From Stachybotrys elegans (taxonomy: Eukaryota > Ascomycota > Sordariomycetes > Hypocreales > Stachybotryaceae), in assembly GCA_020746835.1 (NCBI GenBank), contig JAGPNK010000047.1, forward strand, positions 1 to 54,338: a stretch of DNA of 54,338 nt, given 5' to 3'. Position numbers and translations under genes: made by a program. The notes below the pieces were generated by a model that did not search any database, was not told the origin of the DNA, and saw only the letters and a program-made list of their open reading frames with translations. Of the stretch, positions 30,532 through 41,200 are shown piece after piece (the first letter of the stretch is position 1; the number at the start of each line of letters is the position of its first letter).

Positions 30532-31775
30532 TTGAATTTCTATAATCTTACTCCATATATCGGAGAACAACGATACCGAGCTCGCCATAGAGTTTATATC
30601 ATAGACGAACCTCAACGAAGACCGATAGTAATGCCTACCCAAAAGGTCCGAATTTCTCCCCCCTCTCACCACGTTCATGATCCCACCGACCCCATGCCTT
30701 CCACGCGCCGATTAGCAGTGAGGAGAGAGATACTAGAACGACGTGAATCTGAGATTTATGGCTTGCTTAATGGGCAAGTCAAACCTTGAAACTTGGACGT
30801 CTCTTAATGATTTGTTTAAGTTTATTTCCTTTGACTGGGACCTAGTTCGCAAGATCCTCAAAGGCTTCAAAGGCCGCCGTAAATACCTTGTCCCTGAGGA
30901 TATTAACCGGGCGATTAGAAAACTAAGAGAGTCAAGGGTCTGGAATACTCCGAGCCTCCCCTCTTCGGATAGTGCTCCGCCGGTACCAAACAGACTGATG
31001 ATTATCAGGGAACCTCTCAAGACTTGAAACGAAAATTCGATAGGCTTGACGCTGCTACGCTCTCACAGCCAGCTAAACGGCCAAAGGTAGTCACTGAAGA
31101 GGTCGACTATACTACCCTCCTTTGCAACCAAGACATTGCTGGCAGAGACAAATTTGGCATCCCGGAGCGATCTCTAAACATGCTGAAAGATGGCAAAGCT
31201 CCCCTGGGTGATTGTATTATCAATCATGCCATTGCAATCTTCTCAGAACTCGCTACAACTCCTTTCCTTTCTAATGATTCCGTAACACAAAGTCTCATAG
31301 GCAAGCCGTTTATACAACAGCCAACACATATATTTGCACCGCTTTACCTTAGGTCAAGTAATGGTGTATATTACTGGGCATTGGCTGTCATTAATGAAAC
31401 TCGGCTCTCTGTTCATGTCTACAACCCACTATCAGAGCCAGACCCAGGTATGGCTAGGGAGAAATTTGAACGCGAGCTAGAGAAAATATATAACAAGCAG
31501 TCTTGGCCGAAGTAACAGCAGTTTCTGTATTTAGAAGCAAAAGACCATCAGAACGAACGCGGCAGTGGCATCCCGGTGTTGATGGTAATATTATATTATG
31601 CTAGCGGGTTCGAGATACCAGACACTGGAACCCATGATCCATGGCGTGCTATTTTCTTTGAGCTTCTCAAAGCTGCTTTACTAACTGTTTATATAAAACA
31701 GGCAGACCAGGAAAATAGACTGTGTAAAATATTAGAGCCGTATAGCATTTCAGCACTCCAAGTATTCCAAGTATT
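30532..31775 (+). pseudogene. Ulp1-like (C48) cysteine protease pseudogene
   Basis: Three frame segments read as one protein. An N-terminal part (LERRESEIYGLLNG) shifts frame near 30775 to LETWTSLNDLFKFISFDWDL, shifts back near 31022 to KRKFDRLDAATLS, and continues to a stop at 31513-31515. The same frame then goes on (ERGSGIPVLMVILYYASG, then WRAIFFELLKAAL) to about 31775. The block THIFAPLYLRSS with YYWALAVIN and VYNPL resembles the Ulp1 catalytic core, whose usual pattern is HWxL, then YDSL, then DCG. At those places I see Y, N and S where H, D and C are expected. The gene looks dead both by frame and by active site. Proteases of this type often travel in fungal DNA transposons. Confidence 0.6.
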
Positions 31776-31776
31776 A

Positions 31777-32300
31777 TGTGGGATTTCCCGTTCGTGTGCC
31801 CCAATGGGATACAGACCAGTGACTTCGAGGAGGCCCCCTCTAAAGACAATATCAGATCAATAGATAACAATTGGTTAGAAAACTCGATTGAGAAAAACTT
31901 GTGGCTGCGGCGGATGTCAAAGTTTTCCAGCCACCGCAATTGCCTAGAAGATGCCGCCGTAGCGTCGGGCGCCTGAACATACGGGAAGGCTTCTGCGATG
32001 TGGCTTCGGCGAGTGACGCAGTCAGGTCTGCCGCGAGACGGCTTGTTCCGGGGGGCTTGATCGAGACTGCTGTCGATGGCCTCATAACCGTAGGTCCCCT
32101 GGCTGCATACGCATTCTTTTTCTGCCGCTGCTGCTGCCACCTCATTGTTCTCTGGCTCCGGCCAATGGGACGTTATCTGACGATCCCTTCGTTGTCTGAC
32201 ATGTTCTCGGCCCTGTGCGCAATAAGACACCATCATTGTTCGCTTACATTACTATTCTTTTTCTTTGTTTTTTGGCCTCATTGTACTATATATGTATGGC
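31777..32300 (+). repeat. LTR-like dispersed repeat, fullest copy (4)
   Basis: It starts TGTGGGATTTCCCGTTCGTG. It contains the blocks ACAGACCAGTGACTTCGAG, ATCAGATCAATAGATAACAA, TCCAGCCACCGCAATTG, GGCTTGTTCCGGGGGGCTTG and CGTAGGTCCCCTGGCTGCAT, and ends around CATTATTGTACT-like sequence near 32290. The TG start and size of about 520 bp fit a solo LTR or a terminal repeat. A Ty3/gypsy RT relic follows within 50 bp on the same strand, so it may be that element's LTR. I did not find the second LTR or a primer-binding site. Confidence 0.7.
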
Positions 32301-32339
32301 AGGGTTAGAATTAGCGTTAAACAGACGGTGCATTACGTA

Positions 32340-32900
32340 TTATTCCAGCTATTCATAATGATTGATATTAAGGATGCTTACTGTTAGATCTAGATTAGAG
32401 AGGGGATGAGTGGACGTCAGGCATCCGCACACAGAATGGTCACTGGAGGTATCTATTTTTGCCTTTAGCCCTTACTATACACTGGCGAACTTCTAGTTGT
32501 ATATTCATCAGGCGTTCCATGGGACCTCGACATCGTCCATATCGCGTCCCTTGACGATTTACATTTTCGAAGGACCGGCACACACATACCCACTATGTCC
32601 ACCAGGTTATTGGGAGACTACAACGTGTCGAGCTGTTTGCTAAATCGACTACGTGTACTTTCTACCAGAATGAGGTTGAGTTCTTTGGTTTTATCCTGCC
32701 CAATAAGGGCATTGCGATGAACCTTGGCCGGGCTGCTACAGTCAATGAATGGCCGCAATCCCCATCCTACAACGGGGTTAATGTTTTTCTTGGCATTTCT
32801 AACAATTATTGATGTTGGGACTGTAGCAAAGTTCAAATTGATAAGGGGACTGTATTCCAAGGGGGAGTTGGCTGTGATGAAGCGTGGGCGCCCTAGCTTT
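32340..32900 (+). mobile_element. Ty3/gypsy reverse-transcriptase relic
   Basis: With stops and shifts, the translation follows the RT core. It reads MIDIKDAYC, IREGDEWTSGIRTQNGHW and LFLPLALT (normally VMPFGLTNAP). The YxDD motif region is lost. It then reads VIGRLQRVELFAKSTTCTF, EVEFFGFILPNKGIAMN and GVNVFLGISNNY, which match the segment that ends the palm/thumb (FLGFxNFYR). Only about 560 bp remains and it cannot make a working enzyme. Confidence 0.75.
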
Positions 32901-33264
32901 CCGGTGGCAGTGATGATGATCTGTGTAGTCGCGGAACTCAGTGCTTCAAATATGGATATGTGGCCCTACACGCTGTTCTAAATTAAGACCCCAGAAGTCG
33001 CATCAACATCGAAAGAAAAGAAGAAAAAGATTCTTCAGAGCAAGGATTTGTACTAGTTAATTAGTTATGCTATTTTTGTTTCTTCTCGTATTATTCTAAA
33101 CCATTAATCTATTTCATAACCCAACTCTACGCCATGGATGGATCACCACTTTACGTTCGTCTACGGTGACATTATATCAGCAACTACCACCCTACCCCCC
33201 TTCCTCTCAAGAAGTCCTCCTGGTAGCTCATTTAATAGCTCTCCTTTCGCTTCTCAGCCCTAAA
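32901..33264. promoter_or_regulatory. Upstream region of the SUR7-like gene
   Basis: About 360 bp without a gene. The frame of the SUR7-like gene is open from about 33166, but the first good ATG is at 33265. A pyrimidine-rich patch (CTACCACCCTACCCCCCTTCC) lies about 80 bp before it, usual for fungal core promoters. Confidence 0.4.
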
Positions 33265-34035
33265 ATGAGAATCAGTCGTCTCCTCTGCGTCGGCCTTCCT
33301 GTTTTGCTCACCATAGCAGCTCTCGTTAGCTTTCTTGTCGTAGCCCTGAGTGGAGTCACCCATCATGGAGTGAACCTCTTCCGGCTCGACACCGAAGACC
33401 TCTCGATCGATCCGGCCAGTTTCGAGGGAATTGCTGGTAGGCTTCTCGATGCCAATAACAAGACCCGCTCGGACATGAAGATCGACAATATTACTGCAAA
33501 TGACCTTCATCTCGCCAAAAGTTACGATGTGAATGTCTTTGGGTTCTGCTGGATGGACCAAGACAGCAAAGACTACCATTGCTCAGATAGTGGTTTTGAC
33601 TGGGCTTCACATTACCTCAACACCACTACTCTGGACAACCTTCGGTCGCCCTCCGGCATCAGGATACAGTTTCCGGAGGAGCTCAATAGGGCATTGAGGT
33701 TCTTCGCCCACATTTCTACATGGACGCAAGGTGCCATCGTTATGGCCCTTCTCACTCTTTTCGCCGAGCTCGCCGTAGGCATTCTCTCTGTCTTTTCTCG
33801 AACTATTTCCTGCATTACATGGTTGATTACAGTTATTGCTATTATTTTGGTTTGCAGCGCTGCTTCACTGGCAACCGCGCAGGCAGTTGTCGTCGTCAGT
33901 GCTGTGGAGACAACAGCCAGGTGGTATGGGGTTCATAGCCAGATCAACATCAGCTTCATCGCTACTGTTTGGGTCGGTTTTGCCTTTACTATAAGTTCAG
34001 GATTGTTTTGGTTACTTACTATCTGCTGTGGTTAA
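33265..34035 (+). CDS. SUR7/PalI-type four-TM plasma-membrane protein
   Basis: A 256-aa frame from the ATG at 33265, which has an AAA before it. The first hydrophobic segment (residues about 5-28, LLCVGLPVLLTIAALVSFLV) is followed by a large extracellular loop of about 120 residues. The loop holds NVFGFCWMD and a second Cys (YHCSDSG), the claudin-like pattern of the SUR7/Rim9/PalI family. Three further TM segments then follow (AIVMALLTLFAELAVGILS; ITWLITVIAIILVCSAASL; ISFIATVWVGFAFTISSGL). Family members sit in cell-cortex domains (eisosomes) or take part in ambient-pH signalling. Which role applies cannot be read from sequence. It is probably intact. Confidence 0.8.
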   Translation: MRISRLLCVGLPVLLTIAALVSFLVVALSGVTHHGVNLFRLDTEDLSIDPASFEGIAGRLLDANNKTRSDMKIDNITANDLHLAKSYDVNVFGFCWMDQDSKDYHCSDSGFDWASHYLNTTTLDNLRSPSGIRIQFPEELNRALRFFAHISTWTQGAIVMALLTLFAELAVGILSVFSRTISCITWLITVIAIILVCSAASLATAQAVVVVSAVETTARWYGVHSQINISFIATVWVGFAFTISSGLFWLLTICCG

Positions 34036-34162
34036 CCAGAGCATAGCAACCTCAAAGGCATGAGAAGGGTTTACTTTGAAGCAAAATGATATGAAAAAAT
34101 ATAAATTCAGTATTGAAGTTGGACTATCTCCTTGTGGGTATTATGCCTTAATCAGAATGTAT

Positions 34163-34500
34163 TACTTGAAAGCTAGAGGTATTGAAATCACCTCGTCAAA
34201 CCTCTGGCCCTTAATATATACCCAAGCTTCGTCAATCGCCTCAAAATTGATATTGCCTTTTAGAGACTCTGATAACTCTTAGAGCCCGGAGCATGCTATA
34301 TTTCAGCTGGAAGCCCGATTCCATGTAGAAGCTATTTGGCTTGCTCTGGCCGAAGTTTTTTGGATTCAAAAACTTGTGTTCTTCTCCAGCCTTAATTGTG
34401 ATGTTGTTTCACTCGATGTCTTGCTTAACTTTGAACGGCTAGATATGTTCTGATGCGCGCTCCGAGAAAGTTCCAAGGCCACAACCTACTCCCATTAGCA
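34163..34500 (-). pseudogene. Relic of an unidentified protein
   Basis: On minus, two broken frames read like protein. One has KAGEEHKFLNPKNFGQ, then SKPNSFYMESGFQL, with stops at two upstream positions. After a shift the other has NINFEAIDEAWVYIKG and ends FDEVISIPLAFK followed by a stop near 34170. I do not know the family. The quality of the stretches suggests a recently decayed gene end. Confidence 0.35.
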
Positions 34501-35454
34501 ACGATGGTCATCTATCAGCCCCATTGGTTTGAACACTTTCATTATGAATTGCTGGGTGCCCTCAATTTATCGTCTGCCCCTGTTAAAAACCCAAAATCGG
34601 CCATACTACTCTACCCTGTTATTTCCAAAATAATCTCCATCCTTATGGATATAGTATGTATATATCGCTTCGCATCTTGTTCCGATATGCAAGGTCGATC
34701 ATACATATCAATTCGGGAGGGATATACCACCTACGCTATCATCGGCCTTTTGTCCGGGAAATCCACCCCCTGAGCCAATTCCATTCATAGTAGTTAGCTT
34801 GAGTGCAGTAAGTAGAATGTAAGTTGAAGCATGGTATTAGTAGAGCTTTGAAATGGTAACCCTAACCGTAATCAGCCACAAAAGTCTACAGTAACTAGCA
34901 GCCAACAATAACATCAGACACACTACCATTACTGTCAGGGCGGCTCAGCTGAAAACCATTTGTTTACATAGTAAACTTCAGTATGTTTATATAATAGTCT
35001 TTTACTGGTTCAGATTGCTTCAAATCACTCCTCCTGGCCTCGGGCGAGTCAAGGAATAACTACCTTTTCGTAAATCAATGCGAGGTTGGTAAAGCAGCAA
35101 GCCAGTCATTAACAGGGACACTTAGATATGTCCTACTGTGACCAAGCTCGCAGGACGTTGCCACCGGCCAACTATTGTATCCAGTGTTTGATTCACGGCT
35201 CGCTATATCGCCCGAAAAGAGTGCTCAGTAGTAGGAGCTCTGTGGTATATTATAACAGTTTATTGCCACTTATACATGGTTCTGGGTCATAGCATTCCCA
35301 GTGCGTATTACACTTCATTATGCGAATATATTGTATAGACTAACTGTCTATGCATAATTGCTACGTACTCGTCTGTTGTTAAATTCGGTACTGTGCGTAG
35401 GGATCGTGTAAAAGGCCGCGATGAAAGCTTCTTTGAAGGAGCCTCTTTGGCATA
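34501..35454. other. Unassigned sequence
   Basis: Nothing supported. A 106-codon frame on plus (34453-34773) overlaps the relic and has no family motif. Confidence 0.3.
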
Positions 35455-35928
35455 TCAGATATACCAGTATCTATTATTCACGTTGAATGTATGGTCTTCA
35501 TAGTAATCTGTAACGCACTGGGATTGCGTTTGTGCGTCATCATGGGCTCCCATATCCGCTAGATTTGGGATTGGACATTCCTCAAGCTCCTTCTGTCGCT
35601 TGTAGCACACCGTCTCCCACTGTCTTTCTTCTGGTAGGTCCAAAATGATAGCTAGCACCTTCGCTCCTTCGAATACCTCGAATGCGTATCTGAGAAGCAG
35701 AGAGTCATCTATTTCTTCCTGATGTTTCCGGTACTGATAGGAGAACTCGATCTGCTGTAGTAATACCTCTCTTAATATATGAGAGACACAAGGGACCGGA
35801 ACAGCTTGAGAAGCTAGCTCCAGGGACTTGAGTGCATTCTGGAGATAAACTCTTTCTGGAAATATAGAATTCCGTTCTATGTTCCTAGTGCAGGCAATTA
35901 ACTCGGTTATAAGCTTTTGTGAATCCAT
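35455..35928 (-). CDS. Small hypothetical protein
   Basis: A 157-aa frame from an ATG at 35928 (MDSQKLITELIACTRNIER). It is helical and charged, with a Cys-containing middle part (VPCVSHILREVLLQQIEF) and an acidic, Tyr-rich C-terminus. No signal peptide, TM or known motif. The start context and the absence of internal stops support a gene; no homologue in the window. Confidence 0.5.
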   Translation of the reverse strand: MDSQKLITELIACTRNIERNSIFPERVYLQNALKSLELASQAVPVPCVSHILREVLLQQIEFSYQYRKHQEEIDDSLLLRYAFEVFEGAKVLAIILDLPEERQWETVCYKRQKELEECPIPNLADMGAHDDAQTQSQCVTDYYEDHTFNVNNRYWYI

Positions 35929-36146
35929 TGGAGATAGTAAAGGTCAATTGATAAGAGGCAATGCCTTGGGAGTTACAGTACTACATCTCTGTTTTATAAT
36001 AAATATAAGACCATTTAACTCTCATGGTTTCTTTATTTTTCATGAACTAGATTACGTACCATAGGCACTTCTACAAAGGAATCAGGTTGGACAGTATAGT
36101 CGTGTGTTTCAGCTATGTACGACTTGTTATAATCGGTTGCTTAATA
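35929..36146. promoter_or_regulatory. Upstream region of the 35928 gene
   Basis: AT-rich, about 200 bp, ending at the TA target of the MITE. No specific site recognised. Confidence 0.3.
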
Positions 36147-36429
36147 CAGGGTCCACCAAAATAAGTGTCCGCCTGAGCAGTTTACAAGAAATAATACAAA
36201 GAGCTGTTTTCGGCATAGCTGTGGCTAGTACAGTGCAACTACATCTTGCCCAGAAGTCGCATCCAGAAGTATCTTTGTTGACTTTAGGGCGCAATTAGAG
36301 CCATTTTTAGTGCTTTCTTCATAACGCTACCTACAGGTCACAGTATAAGCACTGTAGAGCCCACATGTGGCGTAATCAAAAGTCTTGTATTCAACCACAA
36401 AAAGCGGACACTCGTTTCGGTGGAGGCTG
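36147..36429. mobile_element. Tc1/mariner-type MITE (283 bp, 26-bp TIRs, TA target duplication)
   Basis: The left end begins CAGGGTCCACCAAAATAAG. The right end, reversed, begins CAGCCTCCACCGAAACGAG, and both share AGTGTCCGC. Over 26 bases there are five mismatches, at positions 4, 5, 12, 16 and 17. TA dinucleotides flank it at 36145-36146 and 36430-36431, the target duplication of Tc1/mariner elements. No coding frame. The ends differ from anything next to the transposase at 47.6 kb, so its source element is probably elsewhere. Confidence 0.85.
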
Positions 36430-36431
36430 TA

Positions 36432-36900
36432 CTAGCTCTATGCCAAATCAGAGTATTCAACGTGAATCGCTTGCATGATTCTGTTTCATCTTGATCGTCT
36501 TAATCAGAATGACTGCCATCATCATCCATGGTATCCCAAGGCCCTAAAAAGGCATCGGATCCACTTGAGCAAGAAATATGTCCAAGGCATCATCCATCCC
36601 CTGTCATCCTAAGCTCGTTTGTATTTTCCGTGGATATATTTTGTGGGCTCTTGGAGTCAGATGACAAGAATATGAAACGTTTGCAATATCATTATGGAGG
36701 CTGGGGTTCTGTCATCTTCCTAAAATAGAACCTAACATTTAGAAACATTAGCCCAAACATGAAACACGACACGCTGAAACAAAGAAAGCGGATGATAAAG
36801 TCTAATGTTTCCAAGGGTCATACAATACACGCCTACAACTTCTATAAAGAGCACTGACCCAAAATGAAGCAATGATGCGACAGAAATCAGCATAGACATA
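36432..36900. other. Intergenic region
   Basis: No supported gene. A 66-codon frame at 36528-36728 has no support. Confidence 0.3.
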
Positions 36901-37308
36901 ATGGACAAACAATCTCGGATTGACGAAAAAAGACGTGATGCCAACAGAAGAGCCCAGAAGAAGCGCAGAGCACAGCAAAACAAAAACAAGGAGGACCTGG
37001 TAATTTTACAATGGGCCTTAAAAGCGATTGCCTCAGCATGTTGCGTTGAAGACAATGAGGCCATTCGAAACATACTCCAAAGTCTGAAAAACAATATACC
37101 AGACGATTCATTTCAGGCCACGATTACAAGACTAACAAATACTCATTCATTTAATCCATCAATGGCAGCAGCTCATGAATATCAATCTAGTGCAGGAACA
37201 CTATCGGAAAAAATCGAGCAAGCACAGCTGGACTGTTTATTCAATGCTGATCGGATCGAGTACTTACCACAACTATGTTGGGAGCCTCTTTCCACAGAAA
37301 CATGCTAG
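36901..37308 (+). CDS. Small protein with a bZIP-like basic region
   Basis: A 135-aa frame from the ATG at 36901. Residues 6-30 (RIDEKRRDANRRAQKKRRAQ) resemble the fungal bZIP DNA-contact pattern RRxxNRxAQxxxR. There is no clear leucine zipper after it: the following 40 residues contain few spaced leucines. It could be a degenerate or truncated transcription factor, or a nuclear protein with a basic stretch. The remainder is polar, with a Cys-rich end (PLSTETC). Confidence 0.5.
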   Translation: MDKQSRIDEKRRDANRRAQKKRRAQQNKNKEDLVILQWALKAIASACCVEDNEAIRNILQSLKNNIPDDSFQATITRLTNTHSFNPSMAAAHEYQSSAGTLSEKIEQAQLDCLFNADRIEYLPQLCWEPLSTETC

Positions 37309-37498
37309 TAGCGTTTACTATAACTTAATCCATTAATTTAATATCGTGGCGCCTATGAAACCCAGTACAGGCTGTTTCTTTGCATGTATTTCCCTCATAT
37401 GGTCCACATGTTCCCCAAATCCAACCCATGAGCTCTCTCTTCTCTTTTGCAAACGATACACTACTTCATCTCAAACGGACTCTAATTAGTTGAAAGAA
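37309..37498. other. Short intergenic region
   Basis: No gene or repeat recognised. Confidence 0.3.
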
Positions 37499-37885
37499 TG
37501 TGGGATTTCCCGTTCGTGTGCCCTAATGGGATACAGACCAGTGACTTCGAGCAGGCCCCCTCTGACGATAAAGACAATATCAGATCAATAGATAACAATT
37601 GGTTAGAAAATTCGATTGAGAAAAGCTTGTGACTGCGGCGATGGTGGTGCCAAAAATTTCCAGCCACCGCAATTAGTCGGGAACTTCCGTCACGATACCG
37701 CCGTGGCGTCAGGCGCAACAGACGAGAAGGCTTCTGCCTAGTGACTCGATCAGAGCTGCTGCCTTTATGCATTAGCACAGAGATGGCTTCCGCTGCAGGG
37801 TCCATGATAAGGCTTTGGCGAGTAACGCAGTCGGGTGAGACGGCTTGTTCCGGGGGGCTTGATCGAGGCTGCTGTCGATGAGAAA
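37499..37885 (+). repeat. LTR-like dispersed repeat, copy 5
   Basis: It starts TGTGGGATTTCCCGTTCGTG and is nearly identical to 31777 for the first 100 bp, but keeps an extra GACGATAAAGAC that the 31.8-kb copy has partly lost. It runs to GCTTGATCGAGGCTGCTGTC near 37870. The 3' part (GTAGGTCCCC...) is missing. Confidence 0.85.
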
Positions 37886-38259
37886 TTGAAATTGGGGGTA
37901 TAGGGGCCACTAGCCTATAATTTCGGTGTAAAGTAGGGAATATCGGAAACCTATTTTAGGTGCTGTATTGACGTAGCTTATGGAGAAGGGGCCGTCGACT
38001 TCAAGAAACGAAAATGACTGCATATAGTTACTCTCGACTTAAATATCAGTTGCTGCAAATACCGCTAAGCATTTTTGTCACCCCTTTAAAGCTTGTCATC
38101 GACGTCATCTAAGGTTGTTTTTACCCTGCTTGTCTTTAGAAGCCGGTAGAGCAGACGATGGCTGCATTCCACGATCATTTCTTAGGCGGTATTACGAAAT
38201 CTAACGTAAATACATGTATAAGGCAGGAGACACATTTTACTATCTCTCTTCTATATATT
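37886..38259. other. Intergenic region, 3' side of the coiled-coil gene
   Basis: No gene recognised. It should hold the 3' end of the minus-strand gene that stops at 38260. Confidence 0.3.
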
Positions 38260-41200
38260 CTAAAGTTTGGACTTACTGGATGTTTCAAATAATTTCCTAG
38301 ACGTTCTGATTTTCTTATTCCACCAGTTATCCACGAAAAGTTGTTCCCATTTCACCCCCCCGGCAAGACGAACAAGATAGATCCCCCATTCCCGGATCTG
38401 CTCTCTTGTGAGTTCATGAACTGTACCGTCTCCCAGCTCCACATTATACATATGATTGATCCTGTCGGCCACTATCCGCTTTACTCTAAAGACATCTGGC
38501 AGGTATTCTTCTTCAAAAGTATTCTCTGCAAAGCTTCTTAGATCCATGTAAATCTGCTTTGCGTTGTTTTCAATGTATAGTAGCGTTAGGAGATCTATGC
38601 AGAAAGGTTTGAATTTGCCTAATAGAGTCACTTTGAAGTTTTTTCCTTCACGACCCTCGTTAGTCATGTCTTTAATACTCCATGTAAACTTGTTGATAGT
38701 GATGCAAGCTGAGTCAGAAGTGCCTTGCCTTTCAACGGCCGTTGGAGGACAAGGGGAACCTTGTTCAGAGGAAGGTGGGCTAAGTGGTTTCTCCATAGCT
38801 TGAACTTTGCCCTCTTTGGTCACTCTGTGGCCGAGAATATTATCCGGCCGGCCGCTGTGAACAAGCTCAACAAGCTTTGTTCCTCGTTGGCGCTCGAACT
38901 CACTAGGCCGACGGGCTTTTCTACAAGCACTTCGTGTTGTGACATCTAGTACAGAACTACCTTTTCTACCTTCGTCCTCGACCGTCGGGACAACATAGCT
39001 CTTATCACCGATGTCAGGAGGTGGCATGGCTTGATGGCCCTGAGTGTCTCGCGATGACAAATAGGAAAGCAGTTCATATGTTTCTTGTACAACCTGTTTC
39101 ATAGGATCCAGTTCGGCCCGCACTACACCGCCAATTTCGCCAATTGCGGGGTATTTCATTAGGTTTTCTCCTTTCTTCTCGGTCTGTAAGCTAATCTGAG
39201 CTTGGAGTGTCTGAATTTGTGTTTTAAGAGCACGATGCTTTGCTTCCGCTTCTTTAACTTGGGTATAGGCAGTATCAATGGCCGTTTCGAGTTGCTTAAC
39301 CCTTTTTATTGCTCTTTTATGTGACTTCTTTCGCGCTTTTTCTTTTTCTTCGAGATGCGTGTTAGTCAACTTCAGGTTCTCCATAGAGTTGTGAAGATCC
39401 TGCAATTTATTATCGAAGCAGATGCCAAGCTGTTGGCTTGTCATCTGGAGAATGTCTCTGTTGTCATTCGTACGTGATCGATTTTGGCCATCACTTGTTG
39501 GCTCCGATAATCCACGAAACTGGAATATATCGCCCTCGCCCATTTCGTCTGTTTTCACCATTAGTCCTTCATTTCCAACGCAAATGAGTATAACGCTTTC
39601 TCTAGCTTCTAAAACTTACCATTTTGCCTCATAAGGTTATCAGATTCTCGTATCTTTGTCCCACTTTCGCTCAACAAGTCCTCCTCTGCCTTTCTCAACT
39701 CGTTGTACCTTTCGGATTTCCGACGCAGTTCCGTTTGTAACTTATTGACTTGCAATTCTAAGTTTTCGATCTTACCATTTTGTTCATGTTCCGCTAAATT
39801 GTGCCTTTCTGCTTCTTCCTTCATTTCAATGTTGGCTCGATCCAGTAAGGACGAAGACGCGAGCTGAGCCTCTTCTGCCGAAGTAAGATCTTTTTTAAGA
39901 GACTCTAGCTCGCTATTCCTTGATCCCAGCGTTTCTTCTAATTCGGTAATCCTGGCTTGAAGTCTTTGCAGCTCGCCGTGCTTCGTCTGTAACTCACTAT
40001 TCTTTGATCTTAATGTTTCTGCTAATTCGGCAATCTTGGTTTGGAGACTTTCAAAATCATTTTTTTGTAGCTTGATTTGCTCCAACTCGGCCCTTAAAGA
40101 TTCGGTCTGGGTCTTGTTTTCTGCCGAAGTAAGCTCTTTTTTAAGAGACTGTAGCTCGCTATTCCTTGATTCCAGTTGTTTTCTTAATTCGGAAATCTTG
40201 GCTTGAAGTTTTTCCAGCTTGTCTTGCTCCGTCTCTAGCTCCGGTTTCAGTTGCTCGATCTCCGTATCTCTTGGTTTTAACTTTCTAAGTTTTTGAGTTG
40301 TGGTGTTGAGTTCCTCTTGAAGGGTGTCTAGTTGTGTTTGCATATTATTAATCGTTTTCTTTTGCTTATTTACCATTTCTTTCTCTTTCTCGAGGTCTTT
40401 GGTTAGACTCTCGATCCTAACTTGCTTCTCTGTGAGCCTTTCGTCATCTTTACTCTTTTTTGCTGTCAGTTGCTTCTCCAAACTGTCTTTTTCATTCTGA
40501 AGAGCCCTTATGTCCTGCTGAAGTTGATCAGTTTCCTTTTTTCGCCGCACCTCGAATAGCTCCTTTTCAGCCTCATTCCCTTCCTTCTGCCGTTCTGATT
40601 TCAAAACTGCTTTTGCCTTGTCTTCCTCAAGGTTTTTGTTTTTGGATTCAAGTGATTCCACTTGTTTCTTTAATTGATCATTCTGTTCCCCAAGTTTTGA
40701 TTTTAGGTTCTCGAAGTCCTTCAATTTCACCTGTTCATCTGCCAGTTCCTTACGTATCTCATCGATTGTTGCGTCACTTCTGGTCTGCTGTTCCAGTAGT
40801 GCGCTATCATGTTGGGCCTTTGTTATGCTTCCCTTATACTCATCTATTACTCGTTTAGCAAAATCCTCTTTAATTTTGACCTTATCCCGAAGGCGACAAT
40901 TTTCGTGATTTAATTCTGATAATTTCTCTTTCAAGTCTTTGATTTCATTTGCCGCCTTACTCTCCTCCCTCTTTGCCGCCGTCTCTATTGTCCTAACTTC
41001 TCCTTCTAGTTCTTCAATTCTAGCATTTAGTGTTTGTTTGGATGACTCTAGTAGACGCTTTTTTTCTTCAAAGCCATTAATATCATTTTGCAACTTCTCA
41101 TTTGTTGTCTCCAACTCCTTGTTTATTGTCTCCAACTTCTCATTTGTTGTCTTCAACTCCTTGTTTATTGTCTCCAACTTCTCATTTGTTGTCTCCAACT

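Noticed and set aside
31667..32236. 189-codon frame on minus
   Set aside because: Lies across the LTR-like repeat and recurs as fragments with the other copies.
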